Shown: positions 1-7,859 of the stretch, piece by piece | Numbering within the stretch: position 1 is the stretch's first letter | How the letters are laid out: the number at the start of each line of letters is the position of its first letter | Assembly (NCBI GenBank): GCA_965242745.1 | Contig: CBDETG010000093.1 | Span: 1-64,000, forward strand | From: JABAAI01 sp965242745 | Lineage (GTDB): Bacteria; Spirochaetota; Leptospiria; Leptospirales; Leptonemataceae | Length of the DNA stretch: 64,000 nucleotides | Reading direction: 5' to 3' | Translations under genes and position numbers: made by a program | The notes under the pieces: model-generated | The model's database searches: none | Told to the model about the DNA's origin: nothing | What the model saw: only the letters and a program-made list of their open reading frames with translations

Positions 1-430
1 GGAGTCTGGGCGCCGCATTATGTCGCGTTTGTCAAGGGGGCGCAAGGGCTCGGGTGCGTTGTAGTAATAATGTGGCGTCTGGTGTAAGCAGCGTTAGTTT
101 TGATGATGGGGCGTGTGGGCTCTGCTGGCTGGGACGGGGGTTGTTGTAAGCGGCGTCTGTACTCAGGGACGTTGTAGTGCTGACTGGGGCATTGTTGTAA
201 TAAATGGCGTCTCGGCGCCGTATTATGTCGCGTTGGGCGCTGGAGGATCGGGTGCGTTGTAGTAATAATGTGGCGTTTGGGCGCCCGATGGAGCCCGGGG
301 ACGCTGTAGGATTGACGGGCGTGCCTTGTTGTAATAAATGACGTTGCAGGATTGGCGAGGCCTTGTTGTAATATGCGGAGTCTGGGCGCAGGATTATGTC
401 GGCTTGGGGCGCAGACGCTTTGTTATATGA
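1..430. repeat. Intergenic mosaic repeat array (left edge)
   Basis: Non-coding stretch built from short recurring blocks also found at 12424-13425 and elsewhere. One block reads GGAGTCTGGGCGCCGCATTA followed by TGTCG (about 1-26; variants near 209 and 376). A second is TTGTTGTAATAA (near 191, 328 and 364, with a TTGTTGTAAG variant near 141). A third is a GCAGGATTGGC-like block near 309 and 345. Block order differs from copy to copy and spacing is irregular. Open frames through it encode only low-complexity Gln/Pro/Ser-rich peptides, so I treat it as non-coding. It lies just downstream of ruvA and runs off the window edge. Confidence 0.7.
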
Positions 431-462
431 CAAGGCTATGCAGATGACGCAAATGTCTATTT

Positions 463-1095
463 TTAGATATTGCGCAGAGCAAGGCGAATCCACTCAGCCA
501 CATTTTCTTTGTCTAAGGCCTTGTTATCCTGCTCTGCCTGCCTCAGCGCTTTTTGCGCCTCTTGCTCACGATAGCCCAGCTGCAGCAATGCTTGTAATGC
601 TAAGTCTTTGTGCCTGGTGAGCTGATGCGCCCGCTGCCCTGTCTCTTCTTCTGGCAGCATGAAAGACTCCCATTTTGCTTTGTGCTGCTTGACCTCAAAG
701 ACGAGACTTTCTGCTGTTCTCTTCCCAATGCGGGGGATACGACTTAGGGCCTGCGTGTTGTTACTTTGGCAGTATTCTAAAAAGCCTTCCATGCTCAAGT
801 GGCTCATTAAGCTTAGGGCAAGCCCCGGCCCCAAGCCTCGCAGCTGCAAAAGATGGCAAAAGAACTCTCTTTGCTGCTCTTTTAAAAAACCAAAAAGCTT
901 CTGTTCATGTTCACGAAAATGATGATAAATCTTCAAAGTAAGCCTGAGAGAATCGGAATCTTTTTCCTGCAGGCTCTTTTGCAAAGAACTCAGCAGGTCA
1001 AGGCTCACAAAGACTTCATACTCTATAGGACCCGTATCCATATAGACCTGAGCAGGGCCTGCACGTTTTACAATACCAGTCAAGGCTGTGATCAT
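463..1095 (-). CDS. ruvA: Holliday junction branch migration protein RuvA
   Basis: RuvA binds the four-way Holliday junction as a tetramer and loads the RuvB motor for branch migration in recombination repair. The 210-residue protein has the usual size and layout: an OB-fold N-terminus (starts MITALTGIVKR), two helix-hairpin-helix segments in the middle (LRGLGPGLALSLM, then IPRIGKRTAESLVFEVK) and a C-terminal RuvB-contacting domain beginning near DLALQALLQLGYREQEA. Its ATG overlaps the stop of the upstream permease gene by four bases (ATGA), which suggests translational coupling. ruvC and ruvB are not adjacent. The end lies next to a repeat array. Family assignment is firm. Confidence 0.93.
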   Translation of the reverse strand: MITALTGIVKRAGPAQVYMDTGPIEYEVFVSLDLLSSLQKSLQEKDSDSLRLTLKIYHHFREHEQKLFGFLKEQQREFFCHLLQLRGLGPGLALSLMSHLSMEGFLEYCQSNNTQALSRIPRIGKRTAESLVFEVKQHKAKWESFMLPEEETGQRAHQLTRHKDLALQALLQLGYREQEAQKALRQAEQDNKALDKENVAEWIRLALRNI

Positions 1096-2984
1096 GATGA
1101 TTTATATGGGAGGAATTGCTTCCATATTTCCTTTGCAGCAATATTAATACGCTCTCTGTTGTATTCCACCTGCACGTCTGTATACTCTGATACGGCCTCC
1201 TTAAGCGCTTCGATACTGTTCCCAAAGTAGTAATTTTTGATAGGATTGATGCCCCGCACTAAAAGAGGTATTAAATGCACGCGCTCCGGCTTATGTTCAC
1301 GCACGTAGCGCAGGATCGCGCTTAGCGTGTCTGTATCAGTCTGCACAGGGATATTGCGAAACCAAGGAGGCAGGGCTTTGGGAAGTTTTTCGCTGGGATC
1401 AGTTTGGAAATGCACTACCAAGGGCATGTGTTTGCTGCGCACATAGCTTTTCAGAAAGTGCACTACGCCGGGATGGAAATTGGACAATAGAACAATATTT
1501 TTCTTGTCTACAGGCAAATTGCTAAAAGCGGGATAATAGAGCCCCAGCTCAGTGGGTACAATATCGACCTTTTCCTGCCATATTTTGTAAAGCATGGAAG
1601 AGAAGGCAAAAACAAAAAGATACAGCGTCATAAGCATAACGATAAACCATGCCCCATCAAAGAACTTGTTATAGAGTATATTCGAAAGCATAAAAAGCAT
1701 AAGCAAAAACGTAAGCAAAGTCAAAGGAACAACAAGGCGAGCAAAGAGCTGACGCAGGAAATAGCTACCTATATCCATACATATGGCTGTGAGCACAGCT
1801 AAGCCGTACATACTTTCAATATCATGACTGTGAGGGAAGAAATAAAGGATCACAATGCTAAGCATGCCTAAGAGCATCGTAGCTCTAGGGTTGTAGACGC
1901 CTTCATGGCCTCCAATAACAGGCGCAGGCCTTACCTTACGCCAGGCCGTATCGCCTATGCCTTTAGGAAAGAAATGGTTGCGGGATGCCCGCAGAATCTC
2001 TAAAGGAAAATCAGACTGCGCTGTTTGGGCAGCCAAGAGAAGCATGAGCGCCGTTAATAAGCCAAAGGGCAGGGCAAGATAATCCCCCCCAAGGTGCTGG
2101 GCAATTTGTATGGGCACAGGAGGAATAGCTCCCTCTTCGTACATCCTTTGATCGATCCCCAATGCAAGGAAGTTCAGAATTTGCAGACTGTAGGTGAAAA
2201 AAACTATTATATATAATATCCACATAGACAAACGTATGGCTTTGCCTTTATGATAAGGGAAATTCACTGAGGAGTAGCCGACTTCTACGCCTGTAATAAG
2301 GGTAGCCCCATTTGCGACAGCTCCAAGCAGGATAGGCCAAAAAGCATAGCTGCCTGAATTTTCCCTTAATACAATCTGAGGCGCCTGCCAGCCCTCAATC
2401 ATAAGCTCATAAAGGCCGGCGCATTGGATCAACATATTAGAAGCGTAAAAGGCTATTACCGGCCAGATGAGATAGCGTGATATATTTCCTAAACCATAGC
2501 GTTGTACAAAAGAAATGAATGCAAGGAAGAGCAGGGCGTAGTGGAAACGCTGCTCTGTAGGAATAAAATACAGAGCCTCTACTCCCGCAATCAAACTAAT
2601 GGCCTGTGTAGCGGGAAAATCAGAAAGCAGACTTGCAGTTCCCAGTTTCCCCATTTTCCTCAACAAGGCTTTGGCATATGGCTTTCGTATCTTTTGCGCG
2701 CTGATCAGCGCAGAGACAAAGGCGCCGCCGCCTAGCTGCGGATGCACGTGATAGCGCGTCATGCTGTTGTAGATCAAAACGGCAAAGAGATAGACAAGCA
2801 TAATGACAGCTCCCGCCGTGATAGTTACTATAGAGCCTGTTGTATGGTTATGATAGAGCAGGACGCTTGTCACAGCTATGACCGCATCTGCGCCATAGGC
2901 AAGGGAGCTGCCCGGATCAGTCAGAATGCTTGCAAAGATCAAACGAATATCCTGCAAGAGGCTGGGATGTTGTTTTTGTTCCAT
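1092..2984 (-). CDS. APC-superfamily amino-acid/cation permease with soluble C-terminal domain
   Basis: A 630-residue integral membrane protein. Roughly the first 475 residues form about 12 hydrophobic segments of the APC fold (early motif DPGSSLAYGADAV, then GGGAFVSALIS). The last 150 residues are soluble and Rossmann/USP-like (KKNIVLLSNFHPGVVHFL), as in long APC permeases. Substrate cannot be read from sequence; amino acids are most likely, and a Kup-type potassium carrier is less likely because the Kup signature at the first helix is absent. The gene is followed without a gap by ruvA and lies 80 bp downstream of asd, so asd-permease-ruvA may be one transcript. The start is ATG with no clear Shine-Dalgarno. 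Confidence 0.8.
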   Translation of the reverse strand: MEQKQHPSLLQDIRLIFASILTDPGSSLAYGADAVIAVTSVLLYHNHTTGSIVTITAGAVIMLVYLFAVLIYNSMTRYHVHPQLGGGAFVSALISAQKIRKPYAKALLRKMGKLGTASLLSDFPATQAISLIAGVEALYFIPTEQRFHYALLFLAFISFVQRYGLGNISRYLIWPVIAFYASNMLIQCAGLYELMIEGWQAPQIVLRENSGSYAFWPILLGAVANGATLITGVEVGYSSVNFPYHKGKAIRLSMWILYIIVFFTYSLQILNFLALGIDQRMYEEGAIPPVPIQIAQHLGGDYLALPFGLLTALMLLLAAQTAQSDFPLEILRASRNHFFPKGIGDTAWRKVRPAPVIGGHEGVYNPRATMLLGMLSIVILYFFPHSHDIESMYGLAVLTAICMDIGSYFLRQLFARLVVPLTLLTFLLMLFMLSNILYNKFFDGAWFIVMLMTLYLFVFAFSSMLYKIWQEKVDIVPTELGLYYPAFSNLPVDKKNIVLLSNFHPGVVHFLKSYVRSKHMPLVVHFQTDPSEKLPKALPPWFRNIPVQTDTDTLSAILRYVREHKPERVHLIPLLVRGINPIKNYYFGNSIEALKEAVSEYTDVQVEYNRERINIAAKEIWKQFLPYKSS

Positions 2985-3064
2985 TTTCTATGATAGAAAA
3001 GAGAGAAAGCTGCCAGCCCGTGATATGAGGGCGGCCATGTAATGTGGAGCTCGAGTCTGCACTG

Positions 3065-4135
3065 CTAGTTAGAATCAGGCAGCAAGAGCTGCGCTGTTTG
3101 CACGGCATTGAGGGCGGCGCCTTTGCGTATTTGATCGCCGCAGCACCATAGATCAATAGCCTTCCTGTTCGTGCCCCCGTAGGAATAACGCACTCTTCCT
3201 AGCTGTATGTCATTTTGTTCTGATGCTGTTATAGGCATAGGAAAGACTTCTTCTTGATCCAAAAGACGCAGGCCTGGGAAGCGCTTTATGGCCTCTGTGA
3301 GCTCCTCAAGATTTGCCTCCCGGCTGAGTTCCAAGTGTATGGCTTCCCCGTGAGCTCGAAAGGTTGGAATACGAATGCAGGTCGGCGCAATGGCAATACT
3401 TGTGTCTTTTAGAATCTTATGACTTTCTTCAATCATTTTTCTTTCTTCTTCATTACAGGCTGTCTTTGCGTCAATGGCAGAGTTATGACTAAAGATATTA
3501 AAGGCAATAGGATGAGGGAAAACACGCTTTTTTAAGCTTCTGCCCGCCAAGCGCTCCTTTGTCTGCTCTTCTAGCTCACGCATAGCACGGGCGCCGGCGC
3601 CTGATACGGCCTGGTATGTGGCAACTATGATCTTTCGTACTGAGTAGAGCCTATGCGCAGGCATAATGGCCATCAGCATGATGATCGTGCTGCAATTTGG
3701 ATTGGCTATAATACAAGGAGATGTGCCGCTGCGCCTAAGCTCTTCTGCATTGATCTCTGGTATCAGCAAAGGGACATGCGCCTCCATGCGAAAGGCAGAA
3801 GAATTATCAATGACAAAGGCGCCTCCCGCCAGCGCAAGGGGCGCAAACTTGCGCGCTATGCTGGAGCCAGCGCTGAAAAAAGCAAGGTCTATACGCTCTC
3901 TTTGGAAACTATCTTCTTCGAGTAATTGGACTGTGTATTCCCTCTTACGAAAGCTCTGCTTTTTGCCTGCGGAGGCTTGGCTTGCAAAGAGACTCAAGGC
4001 CCCTGTCGGGAAATGGCTTTCTTCGAGTATTTTTAGCAGCTCCTCCCCCACAGCTCCCGTAGAGCCAATGACAGCGACATGCGGCTGCGATGCGATTACA
4101 AAAGACACAGTGGAACTAAAAATCAGCGCGGGCAA
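3065..4135 (-). CDS. asd: Aspartate-semialdehyde dehydrogenase
   Basis: Reduces aspartyl phosphate to aspartate semialdehyde with NADPH, the branch point to lysine/diaminopimelate, threonine and methionine. Visible hallmarks are the nucleotide-binding GSTGAVGEELL near residue 24, the catalytic cysteine in NPNCST (Cys148 in this numbering), the substrate-binding IRIPTFRAHGEAIHLELS and the C-terminal GDQIRKGAALNAVQ. No ATG is available near the N-terminus: the longest frame begins with TTG at 4135, and an in-frame GTG at 4108 would remove nine residues. Neither has a good Shine-Dalgarno, so the start is uncertain. The family usually starts about 4-6 residues before the VAVIG strand. It sits between flagellar genes and the permease with no functional link. 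Confidence 0.92.
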   Translation of the reverse strand: MPALIFSSTVSFVIASQPHVAVIGSTGAVGEELLKILEESHFPTGALSLFASQASAGKKQSFRKREYTVQLLEEDSFQRERIDLAFFSAGSSIARKFAPLALAGGAFVIDNSSAFRMEAHVPLLIPEINAEELRRSGTSPCIIANPNCSTIIMLMAIMPAHRLYSVRKIIVATYQAVSGAGARAMRELEEQTKERLAGRSLKKRVFPHPIAFNIFSHNSAIDAKTACNEEERKMIEESHKILKDTSIAIAPTCIRIPTFRAHGEAIHLELSREANLEELTEAIKRFPGLRLLDQEEVFPMPITASEQNDIQLGRVRYSYGGTNRKAIDLWCCGDQIRKGAALNAVQTAQLLLPDSN

Positions 4136-4534
4136 AAGGGAGAATATGCAAAGCCTTTTTTCTTAGCGCAGCAAAGCCTCACTCTTTCCATATACAATCC
4201 TTCTCAAATGTTCTTTGCTTGTTAGTTGCGATGTACCGGCGTCCAGTCTAGCCCGTTTAGAGAATGCAGGATGATGCCGCCGCTGCCCCCTGCAAATCAG
4301 GTGAAAGTTGAAAGCCATGACGTGCATGCTCCCGCTTGGGCCTTTGCTCTTGGCCCGCTATGGATGAAGCAAAAGCAAGGCCTAAGAAAAAGAAGCAAAA
4401 AATGCGCCCTGCATGCCGGCTGCGGCTGTACATGCAAGTACTCTCATAAGGCTATGGAAGTTTGTCAAGTTTTTTAGCAGGCCTTTTATATTGGCTTTGC
4501 CCTTTGACAAAAACTTTTTTTATCAAGCGCAGCC
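4136..4534. other. Intergenic region between fliG and asd
   Basis: About 400 bp without a convincing gene. Small open frames are present but show no recognisable protein, ribosome site or codon bias. I looked for SRP RNA, tmRNA and RNase P signatures and saw none. An AT-rich stretch downstream of fliG (4500-4530) has TTGACAAAAAC followed by a T-run and ATCAAG, a weak imperfect hairpin that could help terminate fliG. Confidence 0.5.
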
Positions 4535-5551
4535 TCACACAACCAGGTCTTCTTCGCCTCCACGCGCAACAATAATTTCTCCTGCGTCTTCTAGTTTGCG
4601 AATGATATTTACAATTTTTTGCTGGCAGTCCTCTACGTCTTTTAGGCGGATGGGGCCCATGAAATCCATATCTTCCCTCAGCAGGGAGGCCGCCCGCCGT
4701 GACATATTCTTGAGAATTTTTTCCTGCACCTCAGCGTCTACAGACTTGAGCGCTTTGGCTAATTCCTGATTATCTACTTCGCGCAGCACTCTTTGTATGG
4801 CTCTATCATCCAAAAGAACAATATCTTCGAAAATAAACATTTTCTTTTTGATTTGCTCTGCAAGTTCCGGATCATCTTCCTCCAGCGCTTCAATGATGGT
4901 TTTTTCTGTGCCGCGATCTACAAGGTTTAATACCTCCGCTACGGCGTCTATACCGCCTGTGGCGGCATATTCTTCAGAAGCGAGAGTGGAGAGTTTGCGC
5001 TCCAGTACTCTTTCGATCTCACGCAGTACTTCAGGGGAAACTCTTTCCATAGTAGCAATGCGCTTGGCCACATCCGCTTGTATTTGATGGGGCAGACTAG
5101 AAAGGATCAGTGAGGCTTTCTGGGGCTCCAAGTAACACAGTATCAAAGCTATCGTCTGAGGATGCTCGTTCTGGATAAAGTTCAAAAGATGCTGCGGGTC
5201 TGTGCGGCGGATAAAATCAAAGGGCTTGGTTTGCAGACTAGAAGTAAGGCGATTGATTACGTCTATAGCTTTTTGCGTGCCCAGCGCCTGTTCCAAAACT
5301 TCACGAGCGTAATCTATGCCTCCCGCCGTAATGAAGCCTTGGGCCATCATCAGATCATTGAATTCACTTAATACATATTCTTTTTCTTCCGGCTTTACTT
5401 TATCAAAACGCGCCATCTCAAAGATAAGCGTTTCTACTTCTTCTTCCCGTAAATGCTTGAATATCTCTGAGGCTACTTCAGATCCTAAAGTAATAAGGAA
5501 AACAGCGCATTTTTGGCGGCCCGTTAGTTGTGATTTCTTGGTTTGGAGCAT
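4535..5551 (-). CDS. fliG: Flagellar motor switch protein FliG
   Basis: FliG is the rotor component that takes torque from the MotAB stator and attaches to FliF. The 338-residue length is typical. Seen are the N-terminal FliF-binding domain (GRQKCAVFLITLGSEVASEI), the conserved middle-domain EHPQTIALILCYLEPQKA near residue 130, and the C-terminal torque domain with charged residues around FIFEDIVLLDDRAIQRVLREV (281, 288 and 289-type positions). It follows fliF by about 146 bp on the same strand, the usual fliF-fliG order. The export genes fliH and fliI do not follow, so the flagellar operon is split here. ATG start, no strong Shine-Dalgarno. Confidence 0.95.
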   Translation of the reverse strand: MLQTKKSQLTGRQKCAVFLITLGSEVASEIFKHLREEEVETLIFEMARFDKVKPEEKEYVLSEFNDLMMAQGFITAGGIDYAREVLEQALGTQKAIDVINRLTSSLQTKPFDFIRRTDPQHLLNFIQNEHPQTIALILCYLEPQKASLILSSLPHQIQADVAKRIATMERVSPEVLREIERVLERKLSTLASEEYAATGGIDAVAEVLNLVDRGTEKTIIEALEEDDPELAEQIKKKMFIFEDIVLLDDRAIQRVLREVDNQELAKALKSVDAEVQEKILKNMSRRAASLLREDMDFMGPIRLKDVEDCQQKIVNIIRKLEDAGEIIVARGGEEDLVV

Positions 5552-5697
5552 AAAAGGACTTGGTATGTATATTGTCGAAAATCATGCAGGCCTACTCCAT
5601 AGGAGCAAGCTATAATTTCTAGCTACTAAAATGAAGCTTGCTAGGTTGCAGCCGCGCCCTGCTTGCGCAGCTCTTTGGGGAAGCGTCTAAGAGCGCC

Positions 5698-7395
5698 TTA
5701 TTCCTCTGTAAGCCACGTACGCAGCAGCTTGGCTACCTGATCTGGATTTTCACGCGCTATATTCACAGCGTTTTCCAACATCTCGCGCCTTGCCTTTTCA
5801 TCTACGGAAAGCTCCACTTCAGCAGCGCCTTCGTCAGAAACGCGTAGCGCAGCTTCGCGCATCATTTGCTGCTGCGCTGCGAGTTCTTCCTCTCTTGCTT
5901 TCTTACGCCTAAGTATCTCTTTGCGTATGGATCGGTAGACCAAGTAGCAAAACAAGAGGGCTAGGAAGGATACGCCGCCTATGACAAGGAAACGATACAA
6001 GGTGCGCTCTTGGGCAAGGGCCGCATCTTCCTGCGCAAATTCGCTGCTTCTATCTTTTTGCAAGTGACGCACTTCAATTTGATCTCCCCTGACAGCATTG
6101 TAGAGCAGAGAGGCTTTCAGCAGCTCTTCGAGAGTCCGCAGCTCTTCTTGCGTCGGCGGGATGTACTTGCGCTGATACTTCCATCCCATACTTTCTTTTT
6201 CTTCTATGCCTACTTTTTCCCAAATGCCGTCTACGGCAACCGCTATGGAGCGCGCTTGTTCCTCCCAAGCCTGACGCTTTATCTGTCGTTCTGTCGTGTT
6301 AAAGGCATAATTTGTGATAGTATCATCATTGCCGTATTCAGAGCGCTGGTAGTCCAAGTCTCTATAGCCGGGAGGGAGCTGCTGCTCTGTTCCTGTGGGC
6401 CCCCCCGGAGTAAAACCATTCCCGCGAAAGCGTTCGTTTCTTTTGTTCTGCGAGATGATCAGCGTGCCATTGGGCATAAGCTTGCGATCTGGATAGGGGG
6501 TGTTTAAATTCTCCGCGGCTGCTTCTACGGGAGCTACGAGGTTCTGCTTTTCAGATACTTGGTCCCAGTTAATATTTAAGGAAATACGTATAATGGATAT
6601 ACGGTCTGCGGGATAAAAATCCTGCAGGCGTTCTTTAATTTCTCTAAGCCAACGTTTGCGCTCTTTTTCTTCAAAGGCCTTTTTGCGTTCTACTAGTTCA
6701 AGCTCTCTTTGCGCCTTGTCTAATGCGTCGGGCTCCACCAGCTCGTGGCCTTCATCATCAGTAATCGTAATGTTTTCTCTTTTCAACTTGGGCACAGACC
6801 TATAAATAAGATTTTTGATACCCATAACCTGTTTTCTGGAAATCTTGTCTATGCCGGGGCTGATGCTTAAGACTACTGAGGCCTTGACAGGGTCTCTTTC
6901 TGTCAGGAAGTGATTTTGCTGAGGGATTGCAATATCTACCTTAGCCTTTTTGACAAAATCAAGACTCATGAGCATCTTTTCTAGAGAGCCTTTGATAGCC
7001 CGATGCAGCTTAATATTTTTATCAAAAGTGGTTTCATCCCAGCGTGACATATCAAAGATTTCATATCCTTCTACTCCAGCAGGTATAAGATTATCCTGAG
7101 CCAGCTTCGTAATAATGTTCTGCCGTTTATCTCCTTCTACATAGATGCTGCTAGTTCCGCTGCCTCTCCAAGGATAGCCCATAGCTTCTAATTGCTGACT
7201 AATTTGCGCATAATCATCAGTATTTAAATCTCCATAAAGCAGTACATAGGGCATCTTTGTTGAGAAATGAGCCATAGCGATGAAAGCAGCCAGCACTCCA
7301 GCTACTATGCTTACAGCGATGATTTGTTTTGTACGATCCAGACTTTGCCATAATTGTACGGCTTGTTTGACAATGTTTTCCAGTATAGTGGGCAT
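5698..7395 (-). CDS. fliF: Flagellar MS-ring protein FliF
   Basis: FliF builds the membrane MS ring of the flagellar basal body. The 565 residues show an N-terminal transmembrane helix (IIAVSIVAGVLAAFIAMAHF), the ring-building YscJ/FliF domains (LLYGDLNTDDYAQISQQLEA; LQDNLIPAGVEGYEIFDMS-type segment), a charged mid region, a second transmembrane helix about 95 residues from the end (FLVIGGVSFLALLFCYLVY) and a C-terminal tail (ENPDQVAKLLRTWL) that docks FliG. The ATG at 7395 is well supported by AAGGAG seven bases upstream. It is first of a fliF-fliG pair, so a promoter probably lies in the AT-rich stretch above 7400. Confidence 0.95.
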   Translation of the reverse strand: MPTILENIVKQAVQLWQSLDRTKQIIAVSIVAGVLAAFIAMAHFSTKMPYVLLYGDLNTDDYAQISQQLEAMGYPWRGSGTSSIYVEGDKRQNIITKLAQDNLIPAGVEGYEIFDMSRWDETTFDKNIKLHRAIKGSLEKMLMSLDFVKKAKVDIAIPQQNHFLTERDPVKASVVLSISPGIDKISRKQVMGIKNLIYRSVPKLKRENITITDDEGHELVEPDALDKAQRELELVERKKAFEEKERKRWLREIKERLQDFYPADRISIIRISLNINWDQVSEKQNLVAPVEAAAENLNTPYPDRKLMPNGTLIISQNKRNERFRGNGFTPGGPTGTEQQLPPGYRDLDYQRSEYGNDDTITNYAFNTTERQIKRQAWEEQARSIAVAVDGIWEKVGIEEKESMGWKYQRKYIPPTQEELRTLEELLKASLLYNAVRGDQIEVRHLQKDRSSEFAQEDAALAQERTLYRFLVIGGVSFLALLFCYLVYRSIRKEILRRKKAREEELAAQQQMMREAALRVSDEGAAEVELSVDEKARREMLENAVNIARENPDQVAKLLRTWLTEE

Positions 7396-7859
7396 TTGTT
7401 ACTCCTTTTGGCTCTCACTTTGATTGCTTATACAAGCCTGCGCAGCAGATGAGAGCCTGCTTATTTTTTGCGCATACTTCCATTCCTTTATCTAATATAT
7501 ACAATATAAAAAGGTCTCAAAAGTACAAGCCTTTTTTTTAGCTTTTTTTCAAAAAAAAATCAGAGCAAATTTCACAGTAGTGATGCCCTTATGTAAAGCC
7601 TTCATACTTGATTAGAAATTTCTTGTGAAGACCCGCTCATCTAAGAGCGCAAGCGCAGCTTCTTTCATGATGCCCGCGTCTTACGCAAAACTCTCCGCTG
7701 CTTTGGAGCGCATTGCTTTTGTCAGCGCTGAGTCTCTTTTTTGAAATATCATGTTTTGTATAACTAAAATGCACGCCCTTCATAGTCTTGTATGTAAGTA
7801 ATATGTGAAAAGGATGAACTTTGTTATATAAATATTTCTAAATTGTAGTGTATATATGT
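7396..7859. other. Divergent intergenic region upstream of fliF and the secreted repeat gene
   Basis: About 460 bp separating two divergent genes. It contains the fliF ribosome site (AAGGAG in minus orientation near 7403), very A/T-rich runs around 7525-7560 that could form a T-run/A-run hairpin, and AT-rich sequence just before 7860. I could not pick a confident -35/-10 pair in either direction. No open frame looks real. Confidence 0.5.

Noticed and set aside
1..430. Integron attC-like cassette array
   Set aside because: No integrase, no cassette genes between sites and no attC core sites recognised; the blocks are internal repeats.
1092..2984. Kup-type potassium transporter
   Set aside because: The Kup first-helix signature is missing; the motifs fit general APC permeases better.
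4226..4477. Possible structured RNA (SRP RNA or tmRNA) between fliG and asd
   Set aside because: None of the conserved core sequences of those RNAs could be found on either strand.
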